Below, piece after piece: positions 33,801 through 41,827 of a stretch of 64,000 nt of DNA. The stretch comes from an uncultured Ruminococcus sp. GTDB lineage: Bacteria; Bacillota; Clostridia; Oscillospirales; Acutalibacteraceae. Where the stretch lies: positions 62,001 to 126,000 of the forward strand of contig CADBZY010000004.1 in NCBI GenBank assembly GCA_902799245.1. The letters are read 5' to 3'. Position 1 is the first letter of the stretch. Every line of letters begins with the position of its first letter. Below the pieces are notes generated by a model, which ran no database searches, was not told the DNA's origin, and was given only the letters and a program-made list of their open reading frames with translations. A program made the translations under genes and the position numbers.

Positions 33801-34546
33801 CCCGCGAAAAGAATAAACAGCTCCCCAATGACTCCGCCGAGCAATCCGGAACCGCCTACTTTCTCGCCGTCCTTGAGCATTTGATTAAACAAAGGCAACA
33901 AGTTGTAAGAAAGCTCATTGTATACACTGCGATAGCCGTCGGACTGGATAAGAATATATCCCAGAACGTCAGACAGCAGTATGATTCCGGATGTCGGACG
34001 GATTATATCAAGTATATCATCTTCGCTGATCTGCTTTGTCAGCAGATAACCGAAAAATATCAACAGACCGGCCCAAAGAAAGGCTTTAAATCCAAGGATT
34101 CCTAAAATCAGTCTATGAAAAATATTCCACAGGTTTTCACCCGGGAAAAAAGTGAGCGCCAGCATTATCACCGAAAACATCCATACCCCAATGGAGCCGA
34201 CCTGTTTTTTCCAGTTAATCTGTCCTGACACTCCGGAAAGTGTGTCTGAAAAGGAATCGGAATCCCCGCTGTCACCGAAGGAATGGGTGTCGGCGTCAGG
34301 TTCAGTATTATCAGGCTGCGCGGGTTTAGGCTTTTTGGGCTTTGGAGCGGGAGTGGCTGCTTCTTCGGTGTTTTCGTTCATTATTTCGTCAATCGATACC
34401 TGGTCGCCGGTCGACATCTCAACCAATTTTCCGGCGTGTTTTTTCTTCTTTTTGAGATTTACACCTGTCCGTTTACCGGAGGAGCCGGACGGATGCCCTG
34501 ATTTTTTCGGGGGTCTGAGTTTTTTGTTGCCTGTGTTTTCTGACAT
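30812..34546 (-). CDS. ftsK: FtsK/SpoIIIE DNA translocase with a long acidic C-terminal extension
   Basis: A 1244-residue motor that pumps chromosomal DNA through the septum. A basic/acidic N-terminus (1-110) precedes about four membrane helices (about 115-270), a charged linker (300-400), the alpha domain (405-500), the motor with Walker A GSTGSGKS (558-565) and Walker B IVIVIDEMAD (661-670), then the DNA-reading gamma winged helix (about 812-876, QRRLGVGYARAGRIIDQLEE). Normally the protein ends about here. This one continues for some 360 residues of disordered, very acidic sequence with Ser/Lys tracts and the repeated motif DIPPW(E/Q)E (1121, 1152). Either SpoIIIE or FtsK naming is possible. 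Confidence 0.94.
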   Translation of the reverse strand: MSENTGNKKLRPPKKSGHPSGSSGKRTGVNLKKKKKHAGKLVEMSTGDQVSIDEIMNENTEEAATPAPKPKKPKPAQPDNTEPDADTHSFGDSGDSDSFSDTLSGVSGQINWKKQVGSIGVWMFSVIMLALTFFPGENLWNIFHRLILGILGFKAFLWAGLLIFFGYLLTKQISEDDILDIIRPTSGIILLSDVLGYILIQSDGYRSVYNELSYNLLPLFNQMLKDGEKVGGSGLLGGVIGELFILFAGKTGAAIITIILMSALIMILSKTGPLQLFEQAKMIIRSLLDPDFYKKLFEGEQEQTSFSDFSDMDAIFETEETTDVEIPPTSDDFLEFAEKGNITDAATDSEQGEESLSEIVKAVSLKKKKKKLTRAEEIKAESDEFSKQVESSEESSTDETNKKDYKYPTVRLLVPPKNSGSADDGQELTETAQNLIKTLAEYGVQASISHISRGPTVTRYEIKPAPGVKINKIKNLSDDIALRLAAQSIRIEAPIPGKAAVGIEIPNKNKQMVRIREILDSQEFAEAKGSLTVALGKDIEGNNVLCDLSKMPHLLIAGSTGSGKSVCVNSMLISLLYKYSPDDVRMVLIDPKSVEFDMYNGIPHLLVPVVCEPKKAAGALQWAVSEMLKRYAMLKEHGARNIDGYNHLAEQTHEFEKLCRIVIVIDEMADLMIASPKEVEDSIARLAAMARAAGMYMVLATQRPSVDVITGTIKNNIPSRIALAVSSQVDSRTILDEGGAENLIGYGDMLFHPMGTSKHIRIQGCFVEDAEVERVIRFVKQNGLAEYDDSIADEIERNSLDSSGEGAAEFEGKDEFFEKAVEVVTEAGQASTSMLQRRLGVGYARAGRIIDQLEEHGIIGPHEGSKPRAVLITRTQWLEMTMNRTHSGKNDPLIRNHGEFAAQTLDAGHEEITARQREFFNADSDDDFAPEDDLFEASSDAEETLSESDDRGEDVFDDSESDDSEDYEEQIDEKTQDDMLADDISEINPAEDIIDVEFEDDAQDVTETSSAAPVEEEQDMSLFTSRRKPTAPSKPTGSASTGKNNPVSLQKSAQTPKPSEEPSASKKKKAAKASSPRDLSIFFDDEPEQIDDFFDFSQDKQAGNNKSASKQAQKKSAAQTDIPPWEEAPLQDASQNTEESGDDAGVFSERGDIPPWQEPSIPTLSEILPEFGEDLPSLPETDNASLPESDSGKHTDVVADTEGNHNDNSIDSVDDADSNKDDKSDYDDDDFFDDVMSSPWIKKL

Positions 34547-34604
34547 GTTATTTGTAGTACCTCATCATATAATAAGATGTGAAAATTTGCAAAATGAAAG
34601 AAAG

Positions 34605-34659
34605 CCTATAAACACGACCGGGAAGGCTGATTAAGACAGTGTTCCCGATCGTTTATAGG
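34605..34659 (-). terminator. Hairpin terminator after uppP
   Basis: CCTATAAAC...CGGGAA (34605-34624) pairs with TTCCCG...GTTTATAGG (34642-34659), with a small asymmetry. On the minus strand a T-rich tract CTTTCTTTCATTTT follows. Confidence 0.65.
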
Positions 34660-34666
34660 TCAGAAA

Positions 34667-35623
34667 TCATTTGCCGAAGGAAAATGTTGTGCCGAGGACG
34701 CTCTCAATTGTTGCGACGACAATTACAACAACGCCGAGGAATAGGCAGTAATATCCGAAATAATGAAACTTGTCGTTCGAGACAATCCATTTGAGAAATT
34801 TTATTGCAAGAACGCCAACGACAGCTGAAACGACCACGCCGACAAGAATCGCGACAATGGTGGAACCGCTGACGGAAGACCAGTCAGTATCCTTTACTTC
34901 AAGCAGGTTGGCAGCGAGCACGGCGGGAATTCCCATGATGAATGAAAACTCAAGCGCGGTGTTCTTTTCGGCTCCGGTGAGCATACCCATCGTGGTAGTA
35001 GTGCCGGAGCGGCTTATTCCCGGCATAGCCGCTATGCACTGACCGATACCCATAGCGCAGGCGTTCCTCATCGTGATGACGCCGTCCTTATTCTTCAGTG
35101 AATTGCCTATACGGAAATCAAATACGGTTGCCAGCAGAATAAGAATGCCGGTGAATGTAAAGAAAATGCCCTCCGCCAAAATGCTGTTGTCATTGGAGAA
35201 ATACTCCGCCAAGTCGGAGAGCTTTTTTACAGGCTCGCCGCCGGTTTCCAATCCCATCCAGCCCAGCACGGGGAGGAAGAGAATGATCGCAAAGGCGGAA
35301 GCGACTACTACAAAAATGACCATTCTGCGTTCTTTATTCATCTGATCGAGCTTCCAGACAAATTTCTTTGTGCATATCTCTTTGCACATGCTGAAGAATT
35401 CAAGTATCATCTTCCAGATAACTTCACGGTAGACGATAAATACCGCCAGCAGCGTGCCGAAATGCAAAAAGAGCGAGAGCGCCTGGTTTCCGACGTCGTT
35501 GTTTCCACTCGAGGTGGATGGCAGGATGTGCTGTACAAGAGAAAGATGACCGCTGCTCGAAACCGGCAGAAATTCGGTGAGACCCTGCACGATACCCTGA
35601 ATAATGGCTTCCCAGATGTTCAT
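34667..35623 (-). CDS. uppP: Undecaprenyl-diphosphatase UppP (BacA)
   Basis: Recycles undecaprenyl pyrophosphate, the carrier lipid for wall synthesis, and gives bacitracin tolerance. 318 residues, slightly longer than the usual 270-280 because of extended loops. Motifs: QGLTEFLPVSSSGHL near residue 14-28 and PGISRSGTTTTMGML (about 200-214), both catalytic signatures. About eight hydrophobic segments. The gene sits between tepA and ftsK on the same strand. SD AAGAGGT. Confidence 0.95.
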   Translation of the reverse strand: MNIWEAIIQGIVQGLTEFLPVSSSGHLSLVQHILPSTSSGNNDVGNQALSLFLHFGTLLAVFIVYREVIWKMILEFFSMCKEICTKKFVWKLDQMNKERRMVIFVVVASAFAIILFLPVLGWMGLETGGEPVKKLSDLAEYFSNDNSILAEGIFFTFTGILILLATVFDFRIGNSLKNKDGVITMRNACAMGIGQCIAAMPGISRSGTTTTMGMLTGAEKNTALEFSFIMGIPAVLAANLLEVKDTDWSSVSGSTIVAILVGVVVSAVVGVLAIKFLKWIVSNDKFHYFGYYCLFLGVVVIVVATIESVLGTTFSFGK

Positions 35624-35714
35624 AAATTATGTACCTCTTTCTTCATATGGAATGATTCATTTTATGTAAACCAAAGAGTGCATTATGCAATACAATACTT
35701 TGGCATATAAAAAA

Positions 35715-36458
35715 CTATTGGCGGCCTGACTCGATCATGGCATACAGGCAGGAAATAGCGCTGCTGAGCGACCCAAGCTCATCGATCAGTCCTTCTTTGA
35801 CCGCCTGATCGCCGTCGAGCACGGTTCCGATGTCCATGACAAGCTCTCCCGTTCTGCGTGACAGCTCATTGAAACGGGCGGCAGTCATGCCGGAATTTGC
35901 TTCCACAAAACGGCTGATGCGCTCCTGCATTTTTTCAAAATAGGTCATTGTCTGCGGCACGCCGAGCACAAGACCGCTCATACGCACCGGATGAATGGTC
36001 ATTGTGGCCGACGGGACGATAAAGGAACGCTTTGCCGAAACCGCAAGCGGCACGCCGATGGAATGCCCTCCGCCAAGGACAAGCGAAACGGTAGGCGTTT
36101 TCATCCCCGAAATAAGCTCCGCAAGAGCAAGCCCTGCTTCCACATCTCCTCCCACGGTATTCAGCAGGATAATCAGTCCCTCAATATCCTCCGCTTCCTC
36201 GACCGCGACAAGCTGCGGCATGATGTGCTCGTATTTAGTTGTCTTGGCGGGTGACGGAAGCTCCTGATGACCCTCAACCTGCCCTATGATAGAAAGACAG
36301 TGAATAATATGCTTTCCCTTGGCGGATGTAATGGTTCCTGTCTGCTCAATCTGTGTGAGTTCATCCTTAGAGAAACCTTCACCGGAAGATAGCTCGTTTT
36401 CACCGTCCGTTTGTTCCATGCAGCAGAAACAATCCTGGTTCTCTGTCATAAAAAACAT
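35715..36458 (-). CDS. ClpP-fold protease, TepA-like
   Basis: A 247-residue member of the ClpP/crotonase-like peptidase family, related to Bacillus TepA (YmfB). The catalytic Ser is in LGGGHSIGVPLAVS (about 136-149) and His in TMTIHPVRM (about 162); LLNTVGGDVEAGLALAELI is the oxyanion/structural strand. No signal peptide; the N-terminal Cys-rich ENQDCFCCMEQ is odd but without a clear metal pattern. In Bacillus tepA also precedes the ftsK-family gene spoIIIE, supporting orthology. Role in germination or secretion quality control is known only for the Bacillus homologue. Confidence 0.88.
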   Translation of the reverse strand: MFFMTENQDCFCCMEQTDGENELSSGEGFSKDELTQIEQTGTITSAKGKHIIHCLSIIGQVEGHQELPSPAKTTKYEHIMPQLVAVEEAEDIEGLIILLNTVGGDVEAGLALAELISGMKTPTVSLVLGGGHSIGVPLAVSAKRSFIVPSATMTIHPVRMSGLVLGVPQTMTYFEKMQERISRFVEANSGMTAARFNELSRRTGELVMDIGTVLDGDQAVKEGLIDELGSLSSAISCLYAMIESGRQ

Positions 36459-36610
36459 ACACGCCCTTCATAATATAATGCATCATCTGTATGTTATATT
36501 ATTTGAAGGACAAAAAAATTTATACCTTATGATTATATCACAGGATGACAGGCAATTCAATAAAAATAACAAATATTTATATTTATACTTTACACTACAT
36601 TACACTAAAA

Positions 36611-36638
36611 CAGCACCCGCTGAAAATAACAGGTGCTG
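36611..36638 (-). terminator. Rho-independent terminator of the small membrane protein gene
   Basis: CAGCACC (36611-36617) pairs with GGTGCTG (36632-36638); TTTTAG follows on the minus strand. Placed 14 bases after the stop codon of the preceding small gene. Confidence 0.65.
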
Positions 36639-36651
36639 CATGTAAACCGTG

Positions 36652-36837
36652 TCATGAAAGAATAAGCAAGATGCTCATAAGCATAGAGACGAAGGTGAGG
36701 ATAGCAATCTCAGCAATGTTATCAATGAAAAATACAGGCTTGCTGATACGAAAGATTCTGACGCAGGCGATCAGGACAAATATTATCATACAAATAACAA
36801 ACATCGTTATACCAATTGTCGGCTTGATTGTTTCCAC
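36652..36837 (-). CDS. Small two-helix membrane protein, function unknown
   Basis: About 61 residues from GTG 36837, with GGAG ten bases upstream. Two hydrophobic helices (TIGITMFVICMIIFVLIACV, about 5-24, and IAEIAILTFVSMLMSILLIL, near the end) separated by a short loop with a few charged residues (RIFRISKP). The gene stands alone between tepA and metH, has a TATAAT-like -10 upstream (about 36912-36917) and a matching terminator downstream, so it is probably real. I recognise no family. Confidence 0.55.
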   Translation of the reverse strand: METIKPTIGITMFVICMIIFVLIACVRIFRISKPVFFIDNIAEIAILTFVSMLMSILLILS

Positions 36838-37009
36838 ATGTCTCACACTCCATTATGATAATCTCAAAGCGATAACGCTGATCTCAATAATTCAATAACT
36901 TAATAACTCTATTATACATATAATTATAAGCAGATAATGTTATGATTGTGTGAACACAGAGTGATAATTGTTTATAAAATATCAAATTCATGTATTTAAT
37001 AAGAAATTA

Positions 37010-39406
37010 TCACTTACATCCGAAAATTTCCTGACAATAGCGAACAGAGGCCATGGCGTCCCGACAATAAGCGTCTGCCCCGATCTGCATGGCGTAATCC
37101 TCTGTCAGTACCGCTCCGCCAACGAATATTCTGACGTCGGGAGCCTCTTGACGCAGCAGTTTAATGGTTTCCTCCATGCGTACGACTGTGGTAGTCATGA
37201 GTGCGCTGAGTCCGACAGCCTTGATATTGTGCTTTTTTACGGCTTCAAGCACAGTCTCGGCGGGAACATCCCTGCCGAGATCGAGCACGTCAAAGCGATA
37301 GTTTTCGAGCAGTACCTTGACAATGTTCTTGCCTATGTCATGGATGTCGTCTTTGACGGTGGCAAGAATGACCATGCCTATCTTTTCATCGGAACCGGAA
37401 CCCGCAAGCACCTCTTTGAGCACCTCAAAGGACGCCTTTGCCGCTTCCGCGCTCATGAGGAGCTGCGGAAGAAATACCGTACCCTTTTCAAAGCCGTCCC
37501 CTACTTCATTGAGCGCCGGAATCAGCTCGTCCTTGATGATTTCCATCGGGTCGGCAGTGCTGCCGGTTGTGAGTTTTTCCTTTACGATGGTGGCGGCTGC
37601 GTCCCCCAGTCCGGCAATAATGGCGGACTTAAGGGTCATTGTTTCGGTGGATTTCGGTGCGGCCGTTTCCGTCATAGCGCTGTATCGGGAGATATAGTCG
37701 CCGCACGCCGCGTCATACCCGCAAAGTGCGCGGTAGGAATAGTAGGCGTTCATCATGGCTTCGGACTTCGGGTTGATGATGGCGCAGTCCAGTCCCGCGT
37801 CAAGCGCGCAGGTGTAAAAAACCGCATTGATGATCTCCCGCTTTGGCAGGCCAAAGGAGATATTGGAAACGCCGAGCGTAGTGCAAACGCCCAGTTCCTT
37901 CTTGACGCGGCGGAGCGTTTCGAGGGTTACATTGGCGGATTCGGCTTCGGCGCTGACGGTGAGCGTCAGCCCGTCTATTATTATGTCCTTGCGGCTGATG
38001 CCGTATTCGGCGGCCGTTTCGATTATTTTGCGCGCAATGGCGACACGTCCATCGGCGGTGGCGGGAATTCCGCTGTCATCAAGTGCAAGACCAACGACAG
38101 TTCCCCCGTATTTGCTCACGAGCGGGAACACTGCGCGCATGGATTCCTCCTTGCCGCTGACCGAGTTGATGAGCGGCTTGCCGTTGTAGCGGCGGAGAGC
38201 CTGCTCCATTGCCTCCATGTTGGAGGTATCTATCTGAAGAGGAAGGTCGATGACCCCCTGCAGCCGCGTGACAGCCTTGACCAGCATTGCAGGTTCATCT
38301 ATCCCCGGCATTCCCACATTGACGTCAAGTATCTGCGCACCGGCGTCCTGCTGGGCGATGCCTTCGCCGAGAATGTAAGAGATTTCGTCGTTTTTGAGGG
38401 CTTCCTTGAAGCGCTTTTTTCCTGTCGGGTTGATGCGCTCGCCGACGATCAGAGGTTCTTCGCCGATTCTCACGGCGTGCGTATAGGACGATACGAAGGT
38501 AATCCCCTTGTCGGCGGCTTGCCTTGCCGGAAGATCACGGCAGCGCTTGATCATCTCGCTCATGTGTGCGGGAGTGGTGCCGCAGCAGCCGCCCATGACG
38601 CTCAGACCGAGTTCCGCTGCCTTCTGCATGGAAGCGGCAAAAGCCTGCGGGTCAACGTCGAAATACGTTGCGCCGTTCTTCTGCTTGGGGAGTCCTGCGT
38701 TGGGATTGAATATCAGCGGGAGAGATGAAATGGCGGAGAATTGGCTGATCACGGGGTAAAGCTCATCAGGACCTAATCCACAGTTGAGTCCGTATGCGTC
38801 TACACGCAGTCCTTCGAGAAGTGCCGCAACCGCTTCACAGTTTGCTCCCGTAAAGGTCTTCCCGGTGGCATCGAAGGCACAGGTGACAAAAACGGGAAGG
38901 GATGTATTTTCCTTCGCCGCGAGGACGGCCGCCTTGACCTCATAGGTCGCGCCCATCGTTTCAATCAGAATCAGATCGGCTCCCGCTTTTTCGCCGCAGG
39001 AGGCCATTTGGGCAAACAGCCCGTAGGCTTCGTCAAAGCCGAGATCGCCCATCGGCTCGATGAGTCGGCCGATGGGTCCCATATCCATGGCGATGAATTT
39101 CTCGTCGGTGTTTTCAGACTGCTCCCTTGCCGCTTTTGCGCAGTTGACGGCGGCGGTGATCACCTCTTCAGGGGAATAACCGCTGTCCTTCAATTTACAG
39201 GCGTTCGCGCCGAAAGTGTTGACGGTGGCGATGTTGCAGCCGCAGTCGTAGTATTTTTTGTGTATCGACGTGATCAGCGCCGGATTGGTGATATTCAGCA
39301 GCTCGGGCAGTTCTCCGGCTTTCAGGCCGCTGCCTTGCAGCATAGTTCCCATGGCACCGTCAAAAAACAGTATTCTCTTTCCGAGCAGCTCGGTTATATT
39401 CTTCAT
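37010..39406 (-). CDS. metH: Cobalamin-dependent methionine synthase, short form without the reactivation domain
   Basis: Transfers a methyl group from methyl-tetrahydrofolate via cobalamin to homocysteine. 798 residues. The homocysteine-binding barrel (1-285) has the zinc ligands in LNCGLGP and MGGCCGTTPAHM. The pterin-binding barrel (about 300-570) starts at IGERINPTGKKRF. The cobalamin module (about 590-798) has the cap and DIHDIGKNIVKVLLE with the cobalt-ligand His. The usual C-terminal SAM-binding reactivation domain (about 350 residues in E. coli MetH) is absent. A protein resembling that domain is encoded immediately upstream, and metF before it. Confidence 0.95.
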   Translation of the reverse strand: MKNITELLGKRILFFDGAMGTMLQGSGLKAGELPELLNITNPALITSIHKKYYDCGCNIATVNTFGANACKLKDSGYSPEEVITAAVNCAKAAREQSENTDEKFIAMDMGPIGRLIEPMGDLGFDEAYGLFAQMASCGEKAGADLILIETMGATYEVKAAVLAAKENTSLPVFVTCAFDATGKTFTGANCEAVAALLEGLRVDAYGLNCGLGPDELYPVISQFSAISSLPLIFNPNAGLPKQKNGATYFDVDPQAFAASMQKAAELGLSVMGGCCGTTPAHMSEMIKRCRDLPARQAADKGITFVSSYTHAVRIGEEPLIVGERINPTGKKRFKEALKNDEISYILGEGIAQQDAGAQILDVNVGMPGIDEPAMLVKAVTRLQGVIDLPLQIDTSNMEAMEQALRRYNGKPLINSVSGKEESMRAVFPLVSKYGGTVVGLALDDSGIPATADGRVAIARKIIETAAEYGISRKDIIIDGLTLTVSAEAESANVTLETLRRVKKELGVCTTLGVSNISFGLPKREIINAVFYTCALDAGLDCAIINPKSEAMMNAYYSYRALCGYDAACGDYISRYSAMTETAAPKSTETMTLKSAIIAGLGDAAATIVKEKLTTGSTADPMEIIKDELIPALNEVGDGFEKGTVFLPQLLMSAEAAKASFEVLKEVLAGSGSDEKIGMVILATVKDDIHDIGKNIVKVLLENYRFDVLDLGRDVPAETVLEAVKKHNIKAVGLSALMTTTVVRMEETIKLLRQEAPDVRIFVGGAVLTEDYAMQIGADAYCRDAMASVRYCQEIFGCK

Positions 39407-39435
39407 AGATCATTCACCCGTGTTGTATTGAGATT

Positions 39436-40122
39436 TTAAACCCGTCTGAACAGACAATTTACATTGGGACAGTCGGCGCATTTGCCGCTGGCGCAGCTTC
39501 CGCGTGTACTCCTGCGCGTGCGCGATATGCCTATCACCGCCGTGACCGACTTCATCGGGGTCATCTGACCGCCGGCGCTGACGGCAATGCCTGTGTATTT
39601 GTATGCGCCCAAGTGCTCTGTCAGCGCGTTCTGACAGGTAAGCGGGAAGTCGCCGTAGCCGGGGCTGAACCGCGGCAGCAGGCAGCAGCCTTCCTTTGCG
39701 TATTTGCTTTCCAGCAATGCACATTCGCTGTCGCAGTACAGTTCGATCAGCGCCGCCGCAGCACCCTGCAGCAGAACCGCATAGCTCATTTTCACTGCCG
39801 AATACCTGCCGATCAGCATATCCACTCCGCTGCCGAGCGTTGCGGCGAAGAGTAAAGCCCTGTCGCATCCGGCAAGATGCTGCGCCAGCGATTGGCTTTC
39901 AAATGCCAGACCGTCAAAGCAGCACACGTTTCCTGCAATCTCCAGGCTGCATTCGCGTGAAATGACCTTCGGCAATGCCGCTTCTCCCACCTGTTCCACC
40001 GCTCTGATTGCATCGGAGATGATCGTTTCCGAACAACCCTCCGCGCTGCGCACTCCTGCATAGCGAAGTACCTCGTTAATGTCTGCGTCGGAGTACCATT
40101 TGCCGGATTTTATTTCATGCAT
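39436..40122 (-). CDS. Stand-alone methionine synthase reactivation-domain protein
   Basis: A 228-residue protein. The pattern LRYAGVR ... LLFAATLGSGVDMLIGRYS ... YCDSECAL ... RFSPGYGDFPLTCQ resembles the SAM-binding activation domain of MetH (R-x-S-P-G-Y motif), which remethylates oxidised cobalamin. It lies between metF and a metH that lacks this domain, with its ATG overlapping metF by 13 bases. The C-terminal 40 residues are unusual, with Arg-rich SRTRRSTRGS and four clustered cysteines in CASGKCADCPNVNC, a possible Fe-S or metal site. Activity as a separate reactivase is inferred from domain match and position. Confidence 0.85.
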   Translation of the reverse strand: MHEIKSGKWYSDADINEVLRYAGVRSAEGCSETIISDAIRAVEQVGEAALPKVISRECSLEIAGNVCCFDGLAFESQSLAQHLAGCDRALLFAATLGSGVDMLIGRYSAVKMSYAVLLQGAAAALIELYCDSECALLESKYAKEGCCLLPRFSPGYGDFPLTCQNALTEHLGAYKYTGIAVSAGGQMTPMKSVTAVIGISRTRRSTRGSCASGKCADCPNVNCLFRRV

Positions 40123-40991
40123 ATTCTGTCGGCTCCCACGATGCAGGAAAGATTGGACATAATGTTTTCCGCGACGTCCGGCTTGTTCATGGTGTAGAGG
40201 TGTATGCCTCTGACGCCGTTGGCGATCAGGTCAATGATCTGCTCTGTGGCATACGCGATGCCGGCCTGCTTCATCGCCTCGGGATTATCGCCGAATTTAT
40301 CGGCGATTCTGCGGAACCGGGTGGGAAGTGTCGCGCCGGACAGCTTGCAGCTTCGCACGATCTGGGCGGAATTGGTCATGGGCATGATACCCGCAGTGAT
40401 CGGAACATCAATGCCCTTCTTCATGGCGCGGAACATGAAGCTGTAAAACGCTGTGTTGTCAAAGAACATCTGTGTGGTGAGAAAATCGACGCCGCAGTCG
40501 ACCTTCGCTTTCAGATTGTCGAGGTCGCGCTCCATGCTCTCACATTCCACATGTCCCTCGGGGTAGCACGCTGCGCCGATGCAGAAATCGCCGTGACGCT
40601 TGATCTCGGTGACGAGCTCGCTGGCGTAGGTAAAATCCCGCAGCTTGTCTCTGTTTTCTTCGAGAATATCTCCCCGCAGCGCTAAAATGTTTTCAATCCC
40701 GTATGCTTTCAGTTTTTCGATAGCCTGGGCAACCTCGTCGCGGTTGGAGGAAGCGCAGGTGAGATGAGCGAGTGCTGTATTTCCCGTCTCGTTGATGTAG
40801 CGCGCAATCTCCACCGTCTGCTGTGACGTGCCGCCTCCCGCGCCGTATGTAACGCTGACAAAATCCGGGTTCAGGTCGCATATTGCCTTGGCGACAGCCT
40901 TGGTCTTGTCTATATTCATGTAGCTTTTCGGAGGAAATATTTCGCACGAAAATATCGCCTGATTTTCTTTGATGATGTCCTTGATCTTCAT
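40110..40991 (-). CDS. metF: Methylenetetrahydrofolate reductase
   Basis: Reduces 5,10-methylene-THF to 5-methyl-THF, the methyl donor for the downstream MetH. Start set at ATG 40991, eleven bases after AAAGGA; the frame opens at GTG 41000. About 293 residues. Family motifs: SCEIFPPKS near the N-terminus, VSVTYGAGGG, AHLTCASSNRDEV, ILALRGD, IGAACYPEGHVE, KVDCGVDFLTTQMFFDN, PITAGIMPMTN, GIHLYTMNKP. No NADH-binding RnfC-like partner is fused or adjacent. Third in the apparent maf-metF-reactivase-metH transcription unit. Confidence 0.95.
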   Translation of the reverse strand: MKIKDIIKENQAIFSCEIFPPKSYMNIDKTKAVAKAICDLNPDFVSVTYGAGGGTSQQTVEIARYINETGNTALAHLTCASSNRDEVAQAIEKLKAYGIENILALRGDILEENRDKLRDFTYASELVTEIKRHGDFCIGAACYPEGHVECESMERDLDNLKAKVDCGVDFLTTQMFFDNTAFYSFMFRAMKKGIDVPITAGIMPMTNSAQIVRSCKLSGATLPTRFRRIADKFGDNPEAMKQAGIAYATEQIIDLIANGVRGIHLYTMNKPDVAENIMSNLSCIVGADRICMK

Positions 40992-41009
40992 GTTGTTCAC
41001 TTTCCTTTG

Positions 41010-41573
41010 TCAATGTATTTTGCTCATTTCCTGCATGAGTCTGCCGATAGGCAGCCCCATGACATTGTAGTAATCACCGATAATACCGCTGATAAATACA
41101 GCTCCGCCGCCTTGAATGGCGTATCCTCCCGCCTTGTCGCGGTATTCGCCTGTGGCGATGTAATCCCTGATCTGTTTTTCGCTGAGCGGATAGAAATGTA
41201 CCTCTGTGGCTTCGACGAATTTATTGACCGTAAGGTCGCTGTTGACGATGGATACGCCGGTGTAAACCGTGTGCGTCCTGTCCGACAGCTCGGAAAGCAT
41301 ACGAAAGGCGTCGTCCTCGTCCTTCGGTTTGCCGAATTTCTTTCCGTCCAGACTGACGATTGTGTCTGCGCCGATAACGACGCTTCCTTTGCAATCCTCA
41401 AGATTGGCAACAGCAAGAGCCTTTCTCTCGCTGAGAATCAGCGCGGCAATTCCCGGGGTGGTGTTGTCGGGTATGCTTTCATCGGCGTCGCTGGTGACAA
41501 CATCAAATTTTAGCCCGGTCATTTTGAGAAGCTCCCGCCGTCTCGGGGAGCCTGACGCAAGTATCAGCTTCAT
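41010..41573 (-). CDS. maf: Maf-family nucleotide pyrophosphatase
   Basis: Hydrolyses non-canonical or modified nucleoside triphosphates. Start at ATG 41573, giving MKLILASGSPRRRELL, the diagnostic N-terminus; about 187 residues. ADESIP, VIGADTIVSLDGKKFGKPKDEDDA and YAIQGGGAVFISGIIGDYYNVMGLP are the conserved catalytic and structural segments. It begins 32 bases after the stop of the small Cys-rich gene and ends ten bases before metF. Confidence 0.95.
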   Translation of the reverse strand: MKLILASGSPRRRELLKMTGLKFDVVTSDADESIPDNTTPGIAALILSERKALAVANLEDCKGSVVIGADTIVSLDGKKFGKPKDEDDAFRMLSELSDRTHTVYTGVSIVNSDLTVNKFVEATEVHFYPLSEKQIRDYIATGEYRDKAGGYAIQGGGAVFISGIIGDYYNVMGLPIGRLMQEMSKIH

Positions 41574-41605
41574 TTTTTGTATACATCCTTTGATCATAGA
41601 TTTGC

Positions 41606-41827
41606 TTAAAGTTTGAATGATTCCGGGTCAAACTCCGCAAGAAGCGGCTGCTCCTTTGGTTCACGAAGCGTCGGTTCATAGCGGAAAGATCCGCAGGAAG
41701 CGCAGTTTTCGACATTTTTCCCCTTTTCACATATCATTGTACCCGATGCAGAAGGATTGTCAATATAATGAAGGCAATATTTACATGATGGAATAATGTT
41801 TTTTCCGTAGAGCTTTGATAAATTCAT
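41606..41827 (-). CDS. Small conserved cysteine-rich protein
   Basis: 73 residues. Cysteines occur at 15 and 18 (SCKYC), 33, 42 and 45 (NCASC), so a metal-binding knuckle is likely. The C-terminal half FRYEPTLREPKEQPL is the part I recall as conserved in related Clostridia ('C-x-x-FRYDPLKR-x-P'). Its ATG overlaps the ylbJ stop by four bases. No function is known to me; the sandwich between ylbJ and maf is its only context. Confidence 0.75.
   Translation of the reverse strand: MNLSKLYGKNIIPSCKYCLHYIDNPSASGTMICEKGKNVENCASCGSFRYEPTLREPKEQPLLAEFDPESFKL

Noticed and set aside
36968..38728. 586-codon plus-strand frame opposite metH
   Set aside because: No SD, no recognisable motif; metH on the other strand has every family motif.
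40992..41009. SAM or cobalamin riboswitch before the metF-metH genes
   Set aside because: The gap between maf and metF is too short and no riboswitch core was seen upstream of the transcription unit.
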